The position numbers were made by a program, and so were the translations under genes. A stretch of DNA of 64,000 nucleotides from Clostridium akagii DSM 12554 (GTDB lineage Bacteria; Bacillota; Clostridia; Clostridiales; Clostridiaceae), in NCBI RefSeq assembly GCF_000686725.1, contig NZ_JMLK01000011.1:124001-188000 (forward strand), read 5' to 3'. Under the pieces are notes generated by a model. The model made no database searches. It was not told the DNA's origin and was given only the letters and a program-made list of their open reading frames with translations. How positions within the stretch are numbered: position 1 is the first letter of the stretch; every line of letters begins with the position of its first letter. Below are positions 8,172-16,874 of this stretch, piece by piece.

Positions 8172-9266
8172 TTGAAGCAAAATTTATATAAGGGCATATT
8201 AATATCTATTATAATTACTATATTAAGTCTTGATTATTTTTTTGTTCTAGGTTGGGTTAGTTTAGAAAGATATAAAATGTTTATTATAATTGTTAATTGC
8301 TTATTTAGTATATTTGTCACTACATTTATACATGGACTAGGACATCAAATATTATTGATTATTTTAGGAATGAAATCCTCTGTTTTCTCATGTTATCCAG
8401 TTCTTTTAATCAGGAAAAATAACAAATGGTTCATTAATATAAATTTTAAAATTGATACTGATATAGTTGGATTTATTATACCTAACATCCACGTTATTAG
8501 AGATTTACATGATTATAATTCAAACTTAAGAAAAATAGCTTTAGCTACTTTAGCGGGTCCAATTACTAGTATTTTATTAGGAATAGTTTGTTTAATATTC
8601 CCAACAAATATAGTGGAAATTATTTTGCTAAAAAAAATATTAGGAATAACATCATTATTTTTAGCAATGCTATCTTTAATTTATGGAGATGGATCTATCT
8701 TTTTATTATTGTTAACTAACAAAAATTATGTTTTAAAATCATTAATGTCTTTTAATAATTATTCTAGTAATTATTTTAGTAATAATTATTTATATAAAGT
8801 TGCAGAGGATTGCTTTGAAGAAATAGATTTAAAAAATATTGATGAAAAAGCTCTCCTTCAATTCGAAATTCAAAGCTATCTAATCTATAATTCTGTTTTA
8901 AATAACAATAATAATTATCCTCAGATATTGAAAAAAAACATCGAAAATTTTTCAAACGTGGAAATAGAACTTGAAAATTTAAAACCAGGAATAATATTGT
9001 ATATTCATACAGTAATACTATATCTTACTTCAGTTGAAAAGAATTTTGATTTAGCTAATAAAATATATAATTTATACTTTTTAGAACATGAAAAAATTCC
9101 AAATGATAGTTATTTGCTGCAAAGATCTAGATATTTTTTGGGACATTTGATGTCTTTAGAACAAATAATAAATATGTTGGATAATTATTTTGAATTCACT
9201 ATTAGTGAAAATTATAGCCTTATTGAAAAAAAATTAATAACTCAATTTTCAAGGGTGAATAACTAA
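8172..9266 (+). CDS. M50/site-2-protease-like membrane protein, HGLGH variant (possible pseudo-enzyme)
   Basis: 364 residues; about five hydrophobic segments in the first 190 residues, then a hydrophilic helical tail. Residues 54-58 are HGLGH where M50 intramembrane proteases have HExxH; AGPITSILLG (about 134) resembles the second M50 signature and GDGS near 172 (Asp173) resembles the third metal ligand. Only the catalytic Glu is replaced, by Gly55 (codon GGA; Glu would be GAA, one base away). So the family assignment is likely but proteolysis is doubtful. Start is TTG 8172 behind a near-perfect AAGGAGGTG. Divergence from the agr-type kinase/regulator suggests a role in peptide maturation, sensing or immunity; this is inference. 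No other family fits better. Confidence 0.6.
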   Translation: MKQNLYKGILISIIITILSLDYFFVLGWVSLERYKMFIIIVNCLFSIFVTTFIHGLGHQILLIILGMKSSVFSCYPVLLIRKNNKWFININFKIDTDIVGFIIPNIHVIRDLHDYNSNLRKIALATLAGPITSILLGIVCLIFPTNIVEIILLKKILGITSLFLAMLSLIYGDGSIFLLLLTNKNYVLKSLMSFNNYSSNYFSNNYLYKVAEDCFEEIDLKNIDEKALLQFEIQSYLIYNSVLNNNNNYPQILKKNIENFSNVEIELENLKPGIILYIHTVILYLTSVEKNFDLANKIYNLYFLEHEKIPNDSYLLQRSRYFLGHLMSLEQIINMLDNYFEFTISENYSLIEKKLITQFSRVNN

Positions 9267-9448
9267 AGAATGTTAGAATTACTATTGAAACATAATTAGC
9301 AAGATGAATTAAAATTGCCTTTGTAGTAGACATTAAATTCATTTCATTATAATATGTAAAATTTATAGTGGATACCCATTTTATAGTATATGATGATATA
9401 ATATGACTGTGAATTGTTTGAAAATTTTAATCAGGATGGAGGAAAAAT

Positions 9449-10060
9449 ATGAAAAAAGTAATAAAATTATTAGGTTTACTACTTTTATTATCAATAACGT
9501 TTGTGGGGTGCAGTAGTTCTGGTGGAGATAGTGATAAAAAGGTTGTTTCTGATGGTAGTAGTGGTAAAAAAGTTGCAGAGGAATTTGTGAAAGGTTTTTA
9601 TACAGTAGATTCAGAGGAAGTTGCTAAATATGATGAATTATCAAAAGCCCAGGGTACACAATTTGCAAACACTAATGATTCAGATGAGGTAAAAAAATCT
9701 GAGGAATATCAAACGTCTATACAATCCCTTGTTGATAAAACTACAAAACCATTAATGACAGAAAAATCATATAAAACTCTTGTTATTAACAGAGAAAATA
9801 TTATGAATGTAGAAGCTTGTTCAACAAACAATTTTATCATGGAAGTTACTGGTGTCACTTTAACAAAGGATTCCGATGATAATCAACAAAATACAGAAAT
9901 ATATAATTATAAATCTAAGCTAAAATTTACATCCAGTAAAGATAAAAGCGTACAGTCAGACACCGGTGAGGGACAAATAACACTTTCAAAGGAAGGAACG
10001 CAATGGAAAGTTTCTACCTTCGTTATAACTGCTAGGCCAAAGTTAGTAGTTGGAAAATAA
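9449..10060 (+). CDS. Predicted lipoprotein of unknown function
   Basis: A signal peptide with lipobox FVGC (Cys21) and a Ser/Gly/Asp/Lys-rich linker precede a 150-residue domain. The mature part contains AEEFVKGFYTVDSEEVAKYDEL and ends in GQITLSKEGTQWKVSTFVIT, which looks like the small alpha/beta lipoprotein domains that Firmicutes use as NTF2-like folds; I do not recognise a named family. GGAGG precedes ATG 9449, and a TATAAT lies at 9397-9402. It appears monocistronic apart from a possible small zinc-ribbon gene downstream. Confidence 0.8.
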   Translation: MKKVIKLLGLLLLLSITFVGCSSSGGDSDKKVVSDGSSGKKVAEEFVKGFYTVDSEEVAKYDELSKAQGTQFANTNDSDEVKKSEEYQTSIQSLVDKTTKPLMTEKSYKTLVINRENIMNVEACSTNNFIMEVTGVTLTKDSDDNQQNTEIYNYKSKLKFTSSKDKSVQSDTGEGQITLSKEGTQWKVSTFVITARPKLVVGK

Positions 10061-10103
10061 TGCATGATTTAAATGGAGGGAAAATTTAATTAAAGAGAGT
10101 GGG

Positions 10104-10271
10104 ATGAGTTTTATGAAATGTCCTTATTGTAATGAGAATGCTATTTCCCCATTTAAAAAATTAACATATGAAAATATTAAGTGTAATTCATGTGGGAAAA
10201 TAGTACACCTTTCTAACCATTTTTCAAAGCCTTTTATTAATTATTTGAATCAATTATTTCCTTCAATTTAA
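10104..10271 (+). CDS. Small zinc-ribbon protein (55 residues)
   Basis: A short frame with two CxxC knuckles, MKCPYCNE and KCNSCGK, spaced by 22 residues, as in small rubredoxin-like zinc ribbons. GAGAG precedes ATG 10104; an in-frame ATG at 10113 starts directly at MKCPYC and is an alternative. Its last 35 bp overlap the 3' end of the ferredoxin gene on the other strand. The regular Cys spacing argues for a real gene, but its small size and the overlap leave doubt. Confidence 0.5.
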   Translation: MSFMKCPYCNENAISPFKKLTYENIKCNSCGKIVHLSNHFSKPFINYLNQLFPSI

Positions 10272-10980
10272 TATTCTCATTAATAAATCTAGCTTCACTT
10301 TTTTCTTTTTTAATTATTATAGCCTTCTGTGGACAATTTTGAATACAAGCCAAACAATGTTGACAATTATTTTTGAAAACTGGCTTGTGTTCTACTTTTA
10401 TATTATCCACAGGGCAGACCTTTTCACATACTTTGCATCCATTACAATTGTTCCCCACAGAAAAATTTTTCTCGAAATTAGTGTTATAATGTTTTTCTAA
10501 TTGTTTTCTAATAAATTCCATAATATTAGAGCCTTTCTTAATATATTTATTTCCAGCCTCTATATCTTTAATTATTATCATAAGATTTTCCTCTATTTTT
10601 TTCTTAGCTTGTCCTTGAATCTGCTTATTCATATCAAAACCAGGCAGGTAGTTGTCAACCATAAGTATTTCTTTAATATAAGAAAATTTGAATCCATTTC
10701 TGCTGCCAATTTCTAAAAGGTGTGCTGATGCTGAGCCAGAAAAAGCTCCATAGGTTGCTACTCCAAAAATATATTTACTTTTAATGTTCACCTTATTTAG
10801 AAATTCCTCAACAATTTTAGGAACACCACCATTATATATTGGAAATACTATACCTATTTTTTCATCTTCAAAATCTAAACTATTTTCCTTTAGTAACTTA
10901 GGAATTGAGTAGTATTCTCCACCAATTTTCTTTGATACATACAAACTATTTCCAGTTGATGTAAAATATAATATTTTCAT
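10237..10980 (-). CDS. EFR1-family ferredoxin with flavodoxin-like N-terminus
   Basis: The N-terminal half starts MKILYFTSTGNS, the FMN phosphate loop of flavodoxins, and continues with PIYNGGVP and TYGAFSGSA, matching a flavodoxin fold (1-150). The C-terminal part has two 4Fe-4S motifs, CNGCKVCEKVCP and CQHCLACIQNCP. Such fusions act as cytosolic electron carriers. GGGGG precedes the ATG. It is transcribed away from a TetR regulator with a 16-bp palindrome between them, so it is probably that regulator's target. The strand order suggests a single-gene unit. Confidence 0.9.
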   Translation of the reverse strand: MKILYFTSTGNSLYVSKKIGGEYYSIPKLLKENSLDFEDEKIGIVFPIYNGGVPKIVEEFLNKVNIKSKYIFGVATYGAFSGSASAHLLEIGSRNGFKFSYIKEILMVDNYLPGFDMNKQIQGQAKKKIEENLMIIIKDIEAGNKYIKKGSNIMEFIRKQLEKHYNTNFEKNFSVGNNCNGCKVCEKVCPVDNIKVEHKPVFKNNCQHCLACIQNCPQKAIIIKKEKSEARFINENIKLKEIIDSNN

Positions 10981-11001
10981 AATTTTCCCCCTAGATTTTA
11001 G

Positions 11002-11017
11002 CGTTACAATTGTAACG
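11002..11017. promoter_or_regulatory. Candidate TetR operator, palindrome CGTTACAATTGTAACG
   Basis: A perfect 16-bp palindrome 21 bp upstream of the ferredoxin ATG and 84 bp upstream of the TetR-family gene, in their shared divergent promoter region. A half-site TGTTACAA recurs at about 11077-11084. TetR-family regulators usually bind such palindromes and repress both genes. Confidence 0.6.
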
Positions 11018-11100
11018 TATCGATTAATATATTATAATACAGTATACAAAACATTGCAACGGTATACATATAAAGTGTTACAAAAGAGGGGATATTGTTT

Positions 11101-11634
11101 ATGATAAATAAGAACTCACAAAATGGGATAACAAAAGAAAGTATTTTTACTGCACTTATGATTTTAATGGAGCAAAAGAATTTTAACGAAATTTCTATTA
11201 CAGAATTAGCCAAAAAAGCAGGAGTTTCACGGATGGCTTTTTATAGAAACTATAATAAAATGGAAGATATTATTACCAATTATCTTGATGAATTTTTAGA
11301 AAACTATGCTAAGCGAATATTAGGTAGTGAGAAAATTGATAACTACGAAAGTGTACGAATTTATTTTGCTTATTTTAGAAAACAGGATAAATTAATAAAT
11401 AATTTAAATAATTCAAATTTAAATTATTTAATACTTGAAAGATGTACTGGATTTTTTCATGTATTATTCCAGAATAGTGTATGTAAAAAGTCACATTTTC
11501 CAGAGAGAGACAGATATACTATTGAATTTTTAGTAGGAGGGCTTTATAAAGTATTAATTGAGTGGGCTAATAGTGGAATGAAGGAGAGTGATGAGGAAAT
11601 GTCAAAAATTATATGCGATTTAATGAATGAATAA
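11101..11634 (+). CDS. TetR/AcrR-family transcriptional regulator
   Basis: 177 residues. The N-terminal helix-turn-helix is clear: ITKESIFTALMILMEQKNFNEISITELAKKAGVSRMAFYRN in pattern (about 10-50), followed by the ligand-binding helical domain. Start is ATG 11101, about 10 nt after GAGGGG; a TTG at 11095 is closer than is usual to that site. It is divergent from the EFR1 ferredoxin and probably autoregulates through the palindrome at 11002. The inducing ligand is unknown. Confidence 0.88.
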   Translation: MINKNSQNGITKESIFTALMILMEQKNFNEISITELAKKAGVSRMAFYRNYNKMEDIITNYLDEFLENYAKRILGSEKIDNYESVRIYFAYFRKQDKLINNLNNSNLNYLILERCTGFFHVLFQNSVCKKSHFPERDRYTIEFLVGGLYKVLIEWANSGMKESDEEMSKIICDLMNE

Positions 11635-11800
11635 TATTAAAAAATTATACGTGTGATTTTTAACCCCTGCACCAAAATCTTAATTTGTAACTAGTATTTA
11701 AAATCTGGCAACTACCTTTTAATTGTATCCATACATTTTGATATTTATTAATTTTGAGATATTATGTAGTAAATTATTAAATATATGGGGGCTACGAGTT

Positions 11801-12670
11801 ATGGAAAATTATGAACTTAACAAAAATCTCGCTCAGATGTTAAAGGGCGGAGTTATAATGGATGTAATTAATGCAGAGCAAGCAATCATTGCAGAAAAAG
11901 CGGGGGCTTGTGCGGTTATGGCGCTTGAAAGGGTACCATCAGATATAAGAAAAGAAGGCGGCGTGGCAAGAATGTCAGATCCTAAAATGATAAAAGAAAT
12001 ACAGGCAGCTGTTTCAATACCTGTTATGGCAAAGGTTAGGATTGGGCACTTTGTGGAAGCTCAAATACTTGAAAGTCTTAAAGTAGATTATATAGATGAA
12101 AGTGAAGTATTAACGCCAGCAGATGAAAGTTTTCATATAAATAAGCGTGAGTTTAAAGTTCCATTTGTATGTGGAGCAAGAAATCTTGGAGAAGCTCTAA
12201 GAAGAATTGGCGAGGGCGCTGCAATGATAAGAACAAAAGGTGAGGCTGGAACTGGGAATGTGGTTGAAGCGGTAAGACATATGCGGTGTATGGTTGACGA
12301 AATAAAACGAGTTAAAAGCGCTGATGAGCAAGAACTTATGAGTCTTTCTAAAGAATTTTCAGCACCCTATGATTTAATTAAATATGTATGGAAAGAAGGA
12401 AAACTTCCAGTTGTAAATTTTGCAGCAGGTGGAATTGCAACGCCAGCAGATGCAGCACTTATGATGCAACTTGGTTCCGAAGGAGTTTTTGTTGGTTCAG
12501 GAATATTTAAATCTTCCAATCCTGAGAAAAGAGCAAAAGCAATAGTACTTGCTACAACTTATTATAATGATCCAAAAGTACTTGCGGAAGTATCAGAAGA
12601 CTTAGGAGAAGCTATGGACAGCCTTGAAATAAAAGATTTAAATGATAAATATTCGGAAAGAGGCTGGTAA
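11801..12670 (+). CDS. pdxS: Pyridoxal 5'-phosphate synthase, synthase subunit PdxS
   Basis: Condenses ribose 5-phosphate, glyceraldehyde 3-phosphate and ammonia into PLP. The 289-residue protein is full length: [15 protein letters not shown] near the N-terminus, VARMSDPK, the Schiff-base lysine in MAKVRIGH, the second lysine in RTKGEAGTG, and [19 protein letters not shown]. Start is ATG 11801 after GGGGG; the upstream frame to 11723 is an unrelated hydrophobic extension. pdxT begins one base after the stop, so the ammonia-producing partner is translationally coupled. The two proteins form the 12+12 PdxST complex in the cytosol. Confidence 0.97.
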   Translation: MENYELNKNLAQMLKGGVIMDVINAEQAIIAEKAGACAVMALERVPSDIRKEGGVARMSDPKMIKEIQAAVSIPVMAKVRIGHFVEAQILESLKVDYIDESEVLTPADESFHINKREFKVPFVCGARNLGEALRRIGEGAAMIRTKGEAGTGNVVEAVRHMRCMVDEIKRVKSADEQELMSLSKEFSAPYDLIKYVWKEGKLPVVNFAAGGIATPADAALMMQLGSEGVFVGSGIFKSSNPEKRAKAIVLATTYYNDPKVLAEVSEDLGEAMDSLEIKDLNDKYSERGW

Positions 12671-12671
12671 T

Positions 12672-13250
12672 ATGAAAATAGGTGTCCTTGCTATTCAAGG
12701 TGGGGTAGCTGAACATAAACATCATATTGAGGCCTTAGGTCATACCTTTGTCGAAGTTAAGAAAAAAGAACAACTTGAGCATATTGATGGATTAATAATG
12801 CCTGGTGGAGAAAGTACGGCAATTGGGAAAATACTTGAAATTACAGGAATGATGCTAACAATTAAAAATAAAATTTTATGGGGTCTCCCAGCATGGGGAA
12901 CCTGTGCAGGCTTGATTCTTTTAGCAAAAAAAATTGAGAATGAGGATAAAAAGTTTCTAGGAGTCATGGATATAACGGTGATAAGAAATGCCTATGGTAG
13001 TCAGATAGATAGTTTTACAAGCTCTGGGATAATAAAAGAAATTTCCAAAATCCCTATTCCATTTGTATTTATAAGGGCACCATATATAACATCGGTAGGT
13101 GAAAATGTAAGGGTCTTGCATAAAATAGATGGAAATATAGTGGCGGCAAGGCAGGGGGATATTCTGGCTACTTCATTCCATCCAGAACTTACTGAAAATC
13201 TGGAGTTTCATAGATACTTCATCAATATATGCAGAAAAACAAAGCAATGA
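12672..13250 (+). CDS. pdxT: Pyridoxal 5'-phosphate synthase, glutaminase subunit PdxT
   Basis: Class I glutamine amidotransferase that releases ammonia for PdxS. 192 residues, with the family landmarks [24 protein letters not shown], the nucleophile Cys in [10 protein letters not shown], and the His-Glu pair in SFHPELTEN. Start is ATG 12672, with AGAGG inside the last pdxS codons; an earlier in-frame ATG at 12642 lies within pdxS and is not needed. It is the last gene of the operon and converges on a DUF4825-like gene. Confidence 0.97.
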   Translation: MKIGVLAIQGGVAEHKHHIEALGHTFVEVKKKEQLEHIDGLIMPGGESTAIGKILEITGMMLTIKNKILWGLPAWGTCAGLILLAKKIENEDKKFLGVMDITVIRNAYGSQIDSFTSSGIIKEISKIPIPFVFIRAPYITSVGENVRVLHKIDGNIVAARQGDILATSFHPELTENLEFHRYFINICRKTKQ

Positions 13251-13254
13251 AAAC

Positions 13255-13318
13255 AAGTGGCAAGCTTGTCACTTGTCACTGTCTCTTAAGTGTCACTGCT
13301 TATTAAGGCTTGTCACTT
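13255..13318. repeat. Clustered AGTGACAAG units at the pdxT/DUF4825 convergent junction
   Basis: AAGTGGCAAG (13255-13264) faces CTTGTCACTT (13265-13274), giving a near-perfect 20-bp palindrome; TTGTCACT recurs at 13273-13280, GTGTCACT at about 13290, and CTTGTCACTT at 13309-13318, overlapping the stop of the minus-strand gene. The same units make up the elements at 15406-15496 and 20998-21045. Confidence 0.6.
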
Positions 13319-13874
13319 ATTTTTGAACAACTTCTTCCATAAATTTATCCAAATACGTTTTATTTGAGAGTTTAGATTGAACTCCTTTTTTTAGTTTGTC
13401 TATATTTTCAAAAGATGAAAGGTTTACGCCATACCAATTTTTAAGTGAACTTCTTGAAATTGTGTAGGTAATATCGTTAAAATTTAGATTAAGAGACTCT
13501 AGGTTACCAACAAGTACAAAGTTTACAGTGGCGTTGTAAATTATAGCTTGTTCAAGCTTTTTCTGTTCAATACTTGAAGCTTTTACATCGTAGTTGATTT
13601 CAACTGCAAATGTTTCAGGATGAATGGAAAAAGATTTTTTTATGTTTGAAAGTGGTAGATTATTATTGATATTTATAATGTTACTATTGTTACCCATGTA
13701 TTTAGTTTTATATATTAACACATTATTAAAATCTTGAGTAATCGCATCTGTGTCATTTGTAACATTTTCAAGATTATCGTCACTAAACTTAGGAATTAAA
13801 TATAATTGAAAAAAAGTCATTCCAAGTATGACCGCTATTATTGATATAATAATTACAAATTTTGCTTTTTTCAT
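13317..13874 (-). CDS. Membrane-anchored DUF4825-like protein
   Basis: One N-terminal membrane segment (about 4-26, FVIIISIIAVILGMTFF) and an extracytoplasmic domain. The stretch VLIYKTKYMGNNSNIININNNLPL and the following FAVEINYDV resemble DUF4825 domains, found in Firmicute membrane proteins of unknown role, often with anti-sigma or BlaR-type proteins. Start is taken at MKKAKF (13874), behind GGGG; the upstream in-frame ATG at 13931 lacks a binding site. 185 residues. The stop codon lies inside a repeat unit. No functional partner is visible. Confidence 0.7.
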   Translation of the reverse strand: MKKAKFVIIISIIAVILGMTFFQLYLIPKFSDDNLENVTNDTDAITQDFNNVLIYKTKYMGNNSNIININNNLPLSNIKKSFSIHPETFAVEINYDVKASSIEQKKLEQAIIYNATVNFVLVGNLESLNLNFNDITYTISRSSLKNWYGVNLSSFENIDKLKKGVQSKLSNKTYLDKFMEEVVQK

Positions 13875-14080
13875 ATTACTAATACCCCATATTTTTAGTT
13901 TTACGCCAACTATATTATAATGTATATTCAAGTTCTTGACAATTTATTTTCAAAATTGTTTCTAATGTTTAAGCAGAAGTAACTTTATATATGTTGAATT
14001 GAAACTTTCTTTCATCATGTTTTGCCTAGATTAGTAGTATTATGGTATGATTTATTATAGTAACAATATAATAAAACTTG

Positions 14081-14157
14081 AGAGGAGGAGTTACGTGAAT
14101 ACAGTTTTGCGTAACGCTAATTACTGTGGAAAATGTAAAGTCAGAAGAATTATTTGA
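14081..14157 (+). CDS. Possible hemL leader peptide (20 codons) with strong ribosome binding site
   Basis: AGGAGG at 14083-14088 is spaced 6 nt from GTG 14095, which opens a 20-codon frame (14095-14157; includes NYCGKCKVRR) overlapping the hemL start by 32 bases in another frame. hemL GTG 14126 has no binding site of its own. A 6-bp hairpin, GTTACG (14090-14095) with CGTAAC (14110-14115), covers this GTG; if formed, it brings the AGGAGG to about 10 nt from the hemL start. Either translational coupling or hairpin bypass could operate. Confidence 0.4.
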
Positions 14158-15418
14158 AAGAGCAAAAGTCAGCATTCCTGGGGGCGTTAATAGTCCGGTA
14201 AGAGCATTTAAGGACATGAATATGGCACCACCATTTATAGTCAGTGCTAGTGGTAGCAAGATTTATGATGAAGATGGAAATGAATATATTGATTATGTTG
14301 GTTCCTATGGGCCTATGATCTTAGGTCACAATATTAAACTCGTAGGGGACAAATTGAAAGAACAGATAGATAAATCATTGAGTTACGGAGCACCAACTAG
14401 ACTTGAAGTTGATATGGCAGAATTAATTAAAGAAATAGTGCCATCTATAGAAATGATAAGGATGGTTAATTCAGGAACAGAAGCAACCATGAGTGCCATA
14501 AGGGTTGCAAGAGGTTATACAGGTAGAAACAAGATTGTTAAATTTGCAGGCAACTATCATGGACATGAAGATAGTCTTTTGGTAGAAGCAGGTTCAGGAG
14601 CACTTACTCAAGGAGTACCAAGTAGTAGTGGGGTACCCAAAAGTGTTACAAAAAATACTATAGTTGCAGAATATAATAACATGAAATCAGTGAAAAAAAT
14701 ATTCCTTGAATATGGAGATCGTATTGCAGCAGTTATTATGGAGCCGGTTTCAGGGAATATGGGTGTAGTTCCAGCAACTCAAGAATTTATGGATTATGTA
14801 AGAAAGATAACTAAGGAATATAAAAGTCTTCTTATTATAGATGAAGTAATGACAGGTTTCAGACTTGCGCTCTCCTGCGCTCAAAGTTTATATAAGGTTG
14901 AACCTGATATTACTTGTTTTGGAAAGATAATAGGCGGAGGACTTCCTGTTGGAGCTTATGGTGGTAAAAGAGAAATAATGCAGTGTGTATCACCAGTAGG
15001 GCCTGTATATCAAGCGGGAACTCTTTCAGGTAATCCACTTTCAATGACTGCGGGGCTTGTAACGCTGAGATATTTAAAGGATAACCCAAGTGTTTATGCA
15101 GAACTTGAAAGAAAAGGAGAAAAACTTCAAAAAGGAATTGAAAAAGCAATAGAAGATTTCAATATAGATGCCACAGTAAATAGAGTTGGCTCCATGATGA
15201 CGCTTTTCTTTTCAAAAAAGAAGGTCATGAGTTATGAAGATGCTAAAAAATGTGACACAAAAATGTTTGCAAAGTATTTTAAAGCTATGCTTAATTGTGG
15301 AGTGTATTTGCCACCAGCTCAATTCGAAACTTTTTTTATATCAAATAGCCATAGCGATAAAGACATAGACAAAACCATTGAATGTGCAAGAACAGCGCTT
15401 GAAACAGTGACAAGTTAA
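14126..15418 (+). CDS. hemL: Glutamate-1-semialdehyde 2,1-aminomutase
   Basis: PLP enzyme of the C5 tetrapyrrole pathway: converts glutamate 1-semialdehyde to 5-aminolevulinate. 430 residues, normal length. Recognised by SEELFERAKVSIPGGVNSPVRAF in the first 30 residues (pattern only), NSGTEATMSAIRVARG, NYHGHEDS, LIIDEVMTGFR, and the PLP lysine Lys267 in FGKIIGGGLPVGAYGG. The start is GTG 14126, chosen because the homologous N-terminus begins there; it has no adjacent Shine-Dalgarno. It stands alone, away from other hem genes. Its last codons and stop lie inside the left arm of a palindromic repeat. Confidence 0.95.
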   Translation: MENVKSEELFERAKVSIPGGVNSPVRAFKDMNMAPPFIVSASGSKIYDEDGNEYIDYVGSYGPMILGHNIKLVGDKLKEQIDKSLSYGAPTRLEVDMAELIKEIVPSIEMIRMVNSGTEATMSAIRVARGYTGRNKIVKFAGNYHGHEDSLLVEAGSGALTQGVPSSSGVPKSVTKNTIVAEYNNMKSVKKIFLEYGDRIAAVIMEPVSGNMGVVPATQEFMDYVRKITKEYKSLLIIDEVMTGFRLALSCAQSLYKVEPDITCFGKIIGGGLPVGAYGGKREIMQCVSPVGPVYQAGTLSGNPLSMTAGLVTLRYLKDNPSVYAELERKGEKLQKGIEKAIEDFNIDATVNRVGSMMTLFFSKKKVMSYEDAKKCDTKMFAKYFKAMLNCGVYLPPAQFETFFISNSHSDKDIDKTIECARTALETVTS

Positions 15419-15496
15419 GGAAATTTTGACTTAGGGCAAAATAAAAATTTAATTGGGTTTTCTGCTGTGGCAGAAAACCTTCATTAACTTGTCACT
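15406..15496. repeat. Palindromic repeat element, copy 1 (hemL / M28 peptidase junction)
   Basis: Ends are inverted 17-bp arms with one mismatch: AGTGACAAGTTAAGGAA (15406-15422) and TTCATTAACTTGTCACT (15480-15496). The right half contains a perfect 10-bp hairpin, GGTTTTCTGC/GCAGAAAACC (15456-15479). The hemL stop codon (15416-15418) lies in the left arm. The right half, read on the minus strand, matches copy 2 at 20998-21045, including an identical 14-mer GACAAGTTAATGAA. Confidence 0.75.
15456..15479. terminator. Hairpin inside repeat copy 1
   Basis: GGTTTTCTGC, loop TGTG, GCAGAAAACC. It sits between convergent genes and may stop transcription in both directions, although the U-tract is poor on either side. 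Confidence 0.45.
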
Positions 15497-15512
15497 TGCC
15501 ACTATGTGTGAA

Positions 15513-16874
15513 CTATTTCTGCAGCTTTTTCTTATTTTTCACAAATATCAGTACAACATAAATTCCAGCAAAAGCACTTCCTACTGCGGAAAATACAAGG
15601 ATAAATTTATCATAGAGAACAATGGGATTTTTACTGAAAGCAGAGGTTAAAATTTCTTTTGAAGCTACAGTATAACATGTGTCAATGGAACTAGTATTAA
15701 TAAATTCTGCTTTATCACTAGGTGTATGAATTTTAGATGTATCATCATCGCAAAAAGTAACAGCATTAATGCCAAGACTTCTAAAAGGGCTATGATCACT
15801 GGCATCTTGAAACATTAATTTATATTTTATATGGCTTTCACCGCAGATATTTGACACTTCATTTACTAAAGGTGTATTAGTATTGTCTTTTTTTGCACCC
15901 ATAATAGAAAGTGGCACTGAACTACTTCCACCTATCATATCAAAATTAAATACTTTACCATCTTTTATTCTTGAATAATAGGTTTTAGCAAAGGTAGAAG
16001 AGCCTTTAAAACCATATTCTTCAGCATTAAAACCAGCAAAAATTATATCTCGATCCGGTGTACCAAGAGATTTTATATATTTTGACATCTCTATAACAAA
16101 ACTTATTCCGGAGGCATTATCCAAAGCTCCTGAATAGATATTTCCAGAGAAATCTTCACCCATGTGATCAAAGTGTGCCGATATGACAATTGGAGGAAGA
16201 GATGGATCTCGTCCACTTATATATCCAAGTACATTATTTATCTTTGCTGTGTTTTCTCTGTAAGGTATATAGCAGTCTACATTATTGTCTTTGCTAAGAT
16301 AATCTTTAATGGATTTAAGTACATCCTTTTTTACAATGATTAACAAAGCTAGTTTGCTATTTGCATCAAAAGAACTTCTAAAAGAAATTTTATCATCTGT
16401 TGGAGCATAAAACACACAAATATTATTGCCTGATACTATTTTTATAAAATCATTATTTATATTTGTGGAGGAAGCCTTGGAAAAGCTAATATGATTTTGT
16501 TTAAAGGATAAAGTATCTTCTTTAAAGTCTTTATTATATTGAAAACTTTTTATTACTTCTCCACTTTTGTCAAGTATTCTTAGGCAGGGTAGTCCATCAA
16601 TTTTTTGTGGATATACAACATTAAAATCTTCATAATATGTGGCACTAAGTGGCATTATACCTGAACTTTGAAATTGGGACTTAATATATGTGCTGGCAAG
16701 TTCATTTTCTAAAGTTCCAGGCATTCTCCCTTTAAATGCATCTGAGGATAGGTAGGTAATATTACTTTTAACTTGTGCAGAATTGAAGTGATATGTAAAA
16801 ATAAATTTTTGAATACTGTATGCAAAAAGTAACAATGATAGTATTAAAAATGCAGTTATTATTTTTTTATTCAC
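15513..16874 (-). CDS. M28-family zinc aminopeptidase, membrane-tethered
   Basis: Predicted extracytoplasmic metallopeptidase. An N-terminal membrane segment (5-23) and a C-terminal one (about 425-446) bracket an M28 domain with all zinc ligands in place: His234 and Asp236 in SAHFDH, Asp252 in ALDNASG, Glu285/286 in NAEEYG, Asp312 in FDMIGG and His383 in KIHTPSD. Between anchor and catalytic core is a 200-residue region that may be a PA-like insert. 453 residues. The stop is 16 bp from the repeat element at the hemL junction. No operon partner. Confidence 0.9.
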   Translation of the reverse strand: MNKKIITAFLILSLLLFAYSIQKFIFTYHFNSAQVKSNITYLSSDAFKGRMPGTLENELASTYIKSQFQSSGIMPLSATYYEDFNVVYPQKIDGLPCLRILDKSGEVIKSFQYNKDFKEDTLSFKQNHISFSKASSTNINNDFIKIVSGNNICVFYAPTDDKISFRSSFDANSKLALLIIVKKDVLKSIKDYLSKDNNVDCYIPYRENTAKINNVLGYISGRDPSLPPIVISAHFDHMGEDFSGNIYSGALDNASGISFVIEMSKYIKSLGTPDRDIIFAGFNAEEYGFKGSSTFAKTYYSRIKDGKVFNFDMIGGSSSVPLSIMGAKKDNTNTPLVNEVSNICGESHIKYKLMFQDASDHSPFRSLGINAVTFCDDDTSKIHTPSDKAEFINTSSIDTCYTVASKEILTSAFSKNPIVLYDKFILVFSAVGSAFAGIYVVLIFVKNKKKLQK

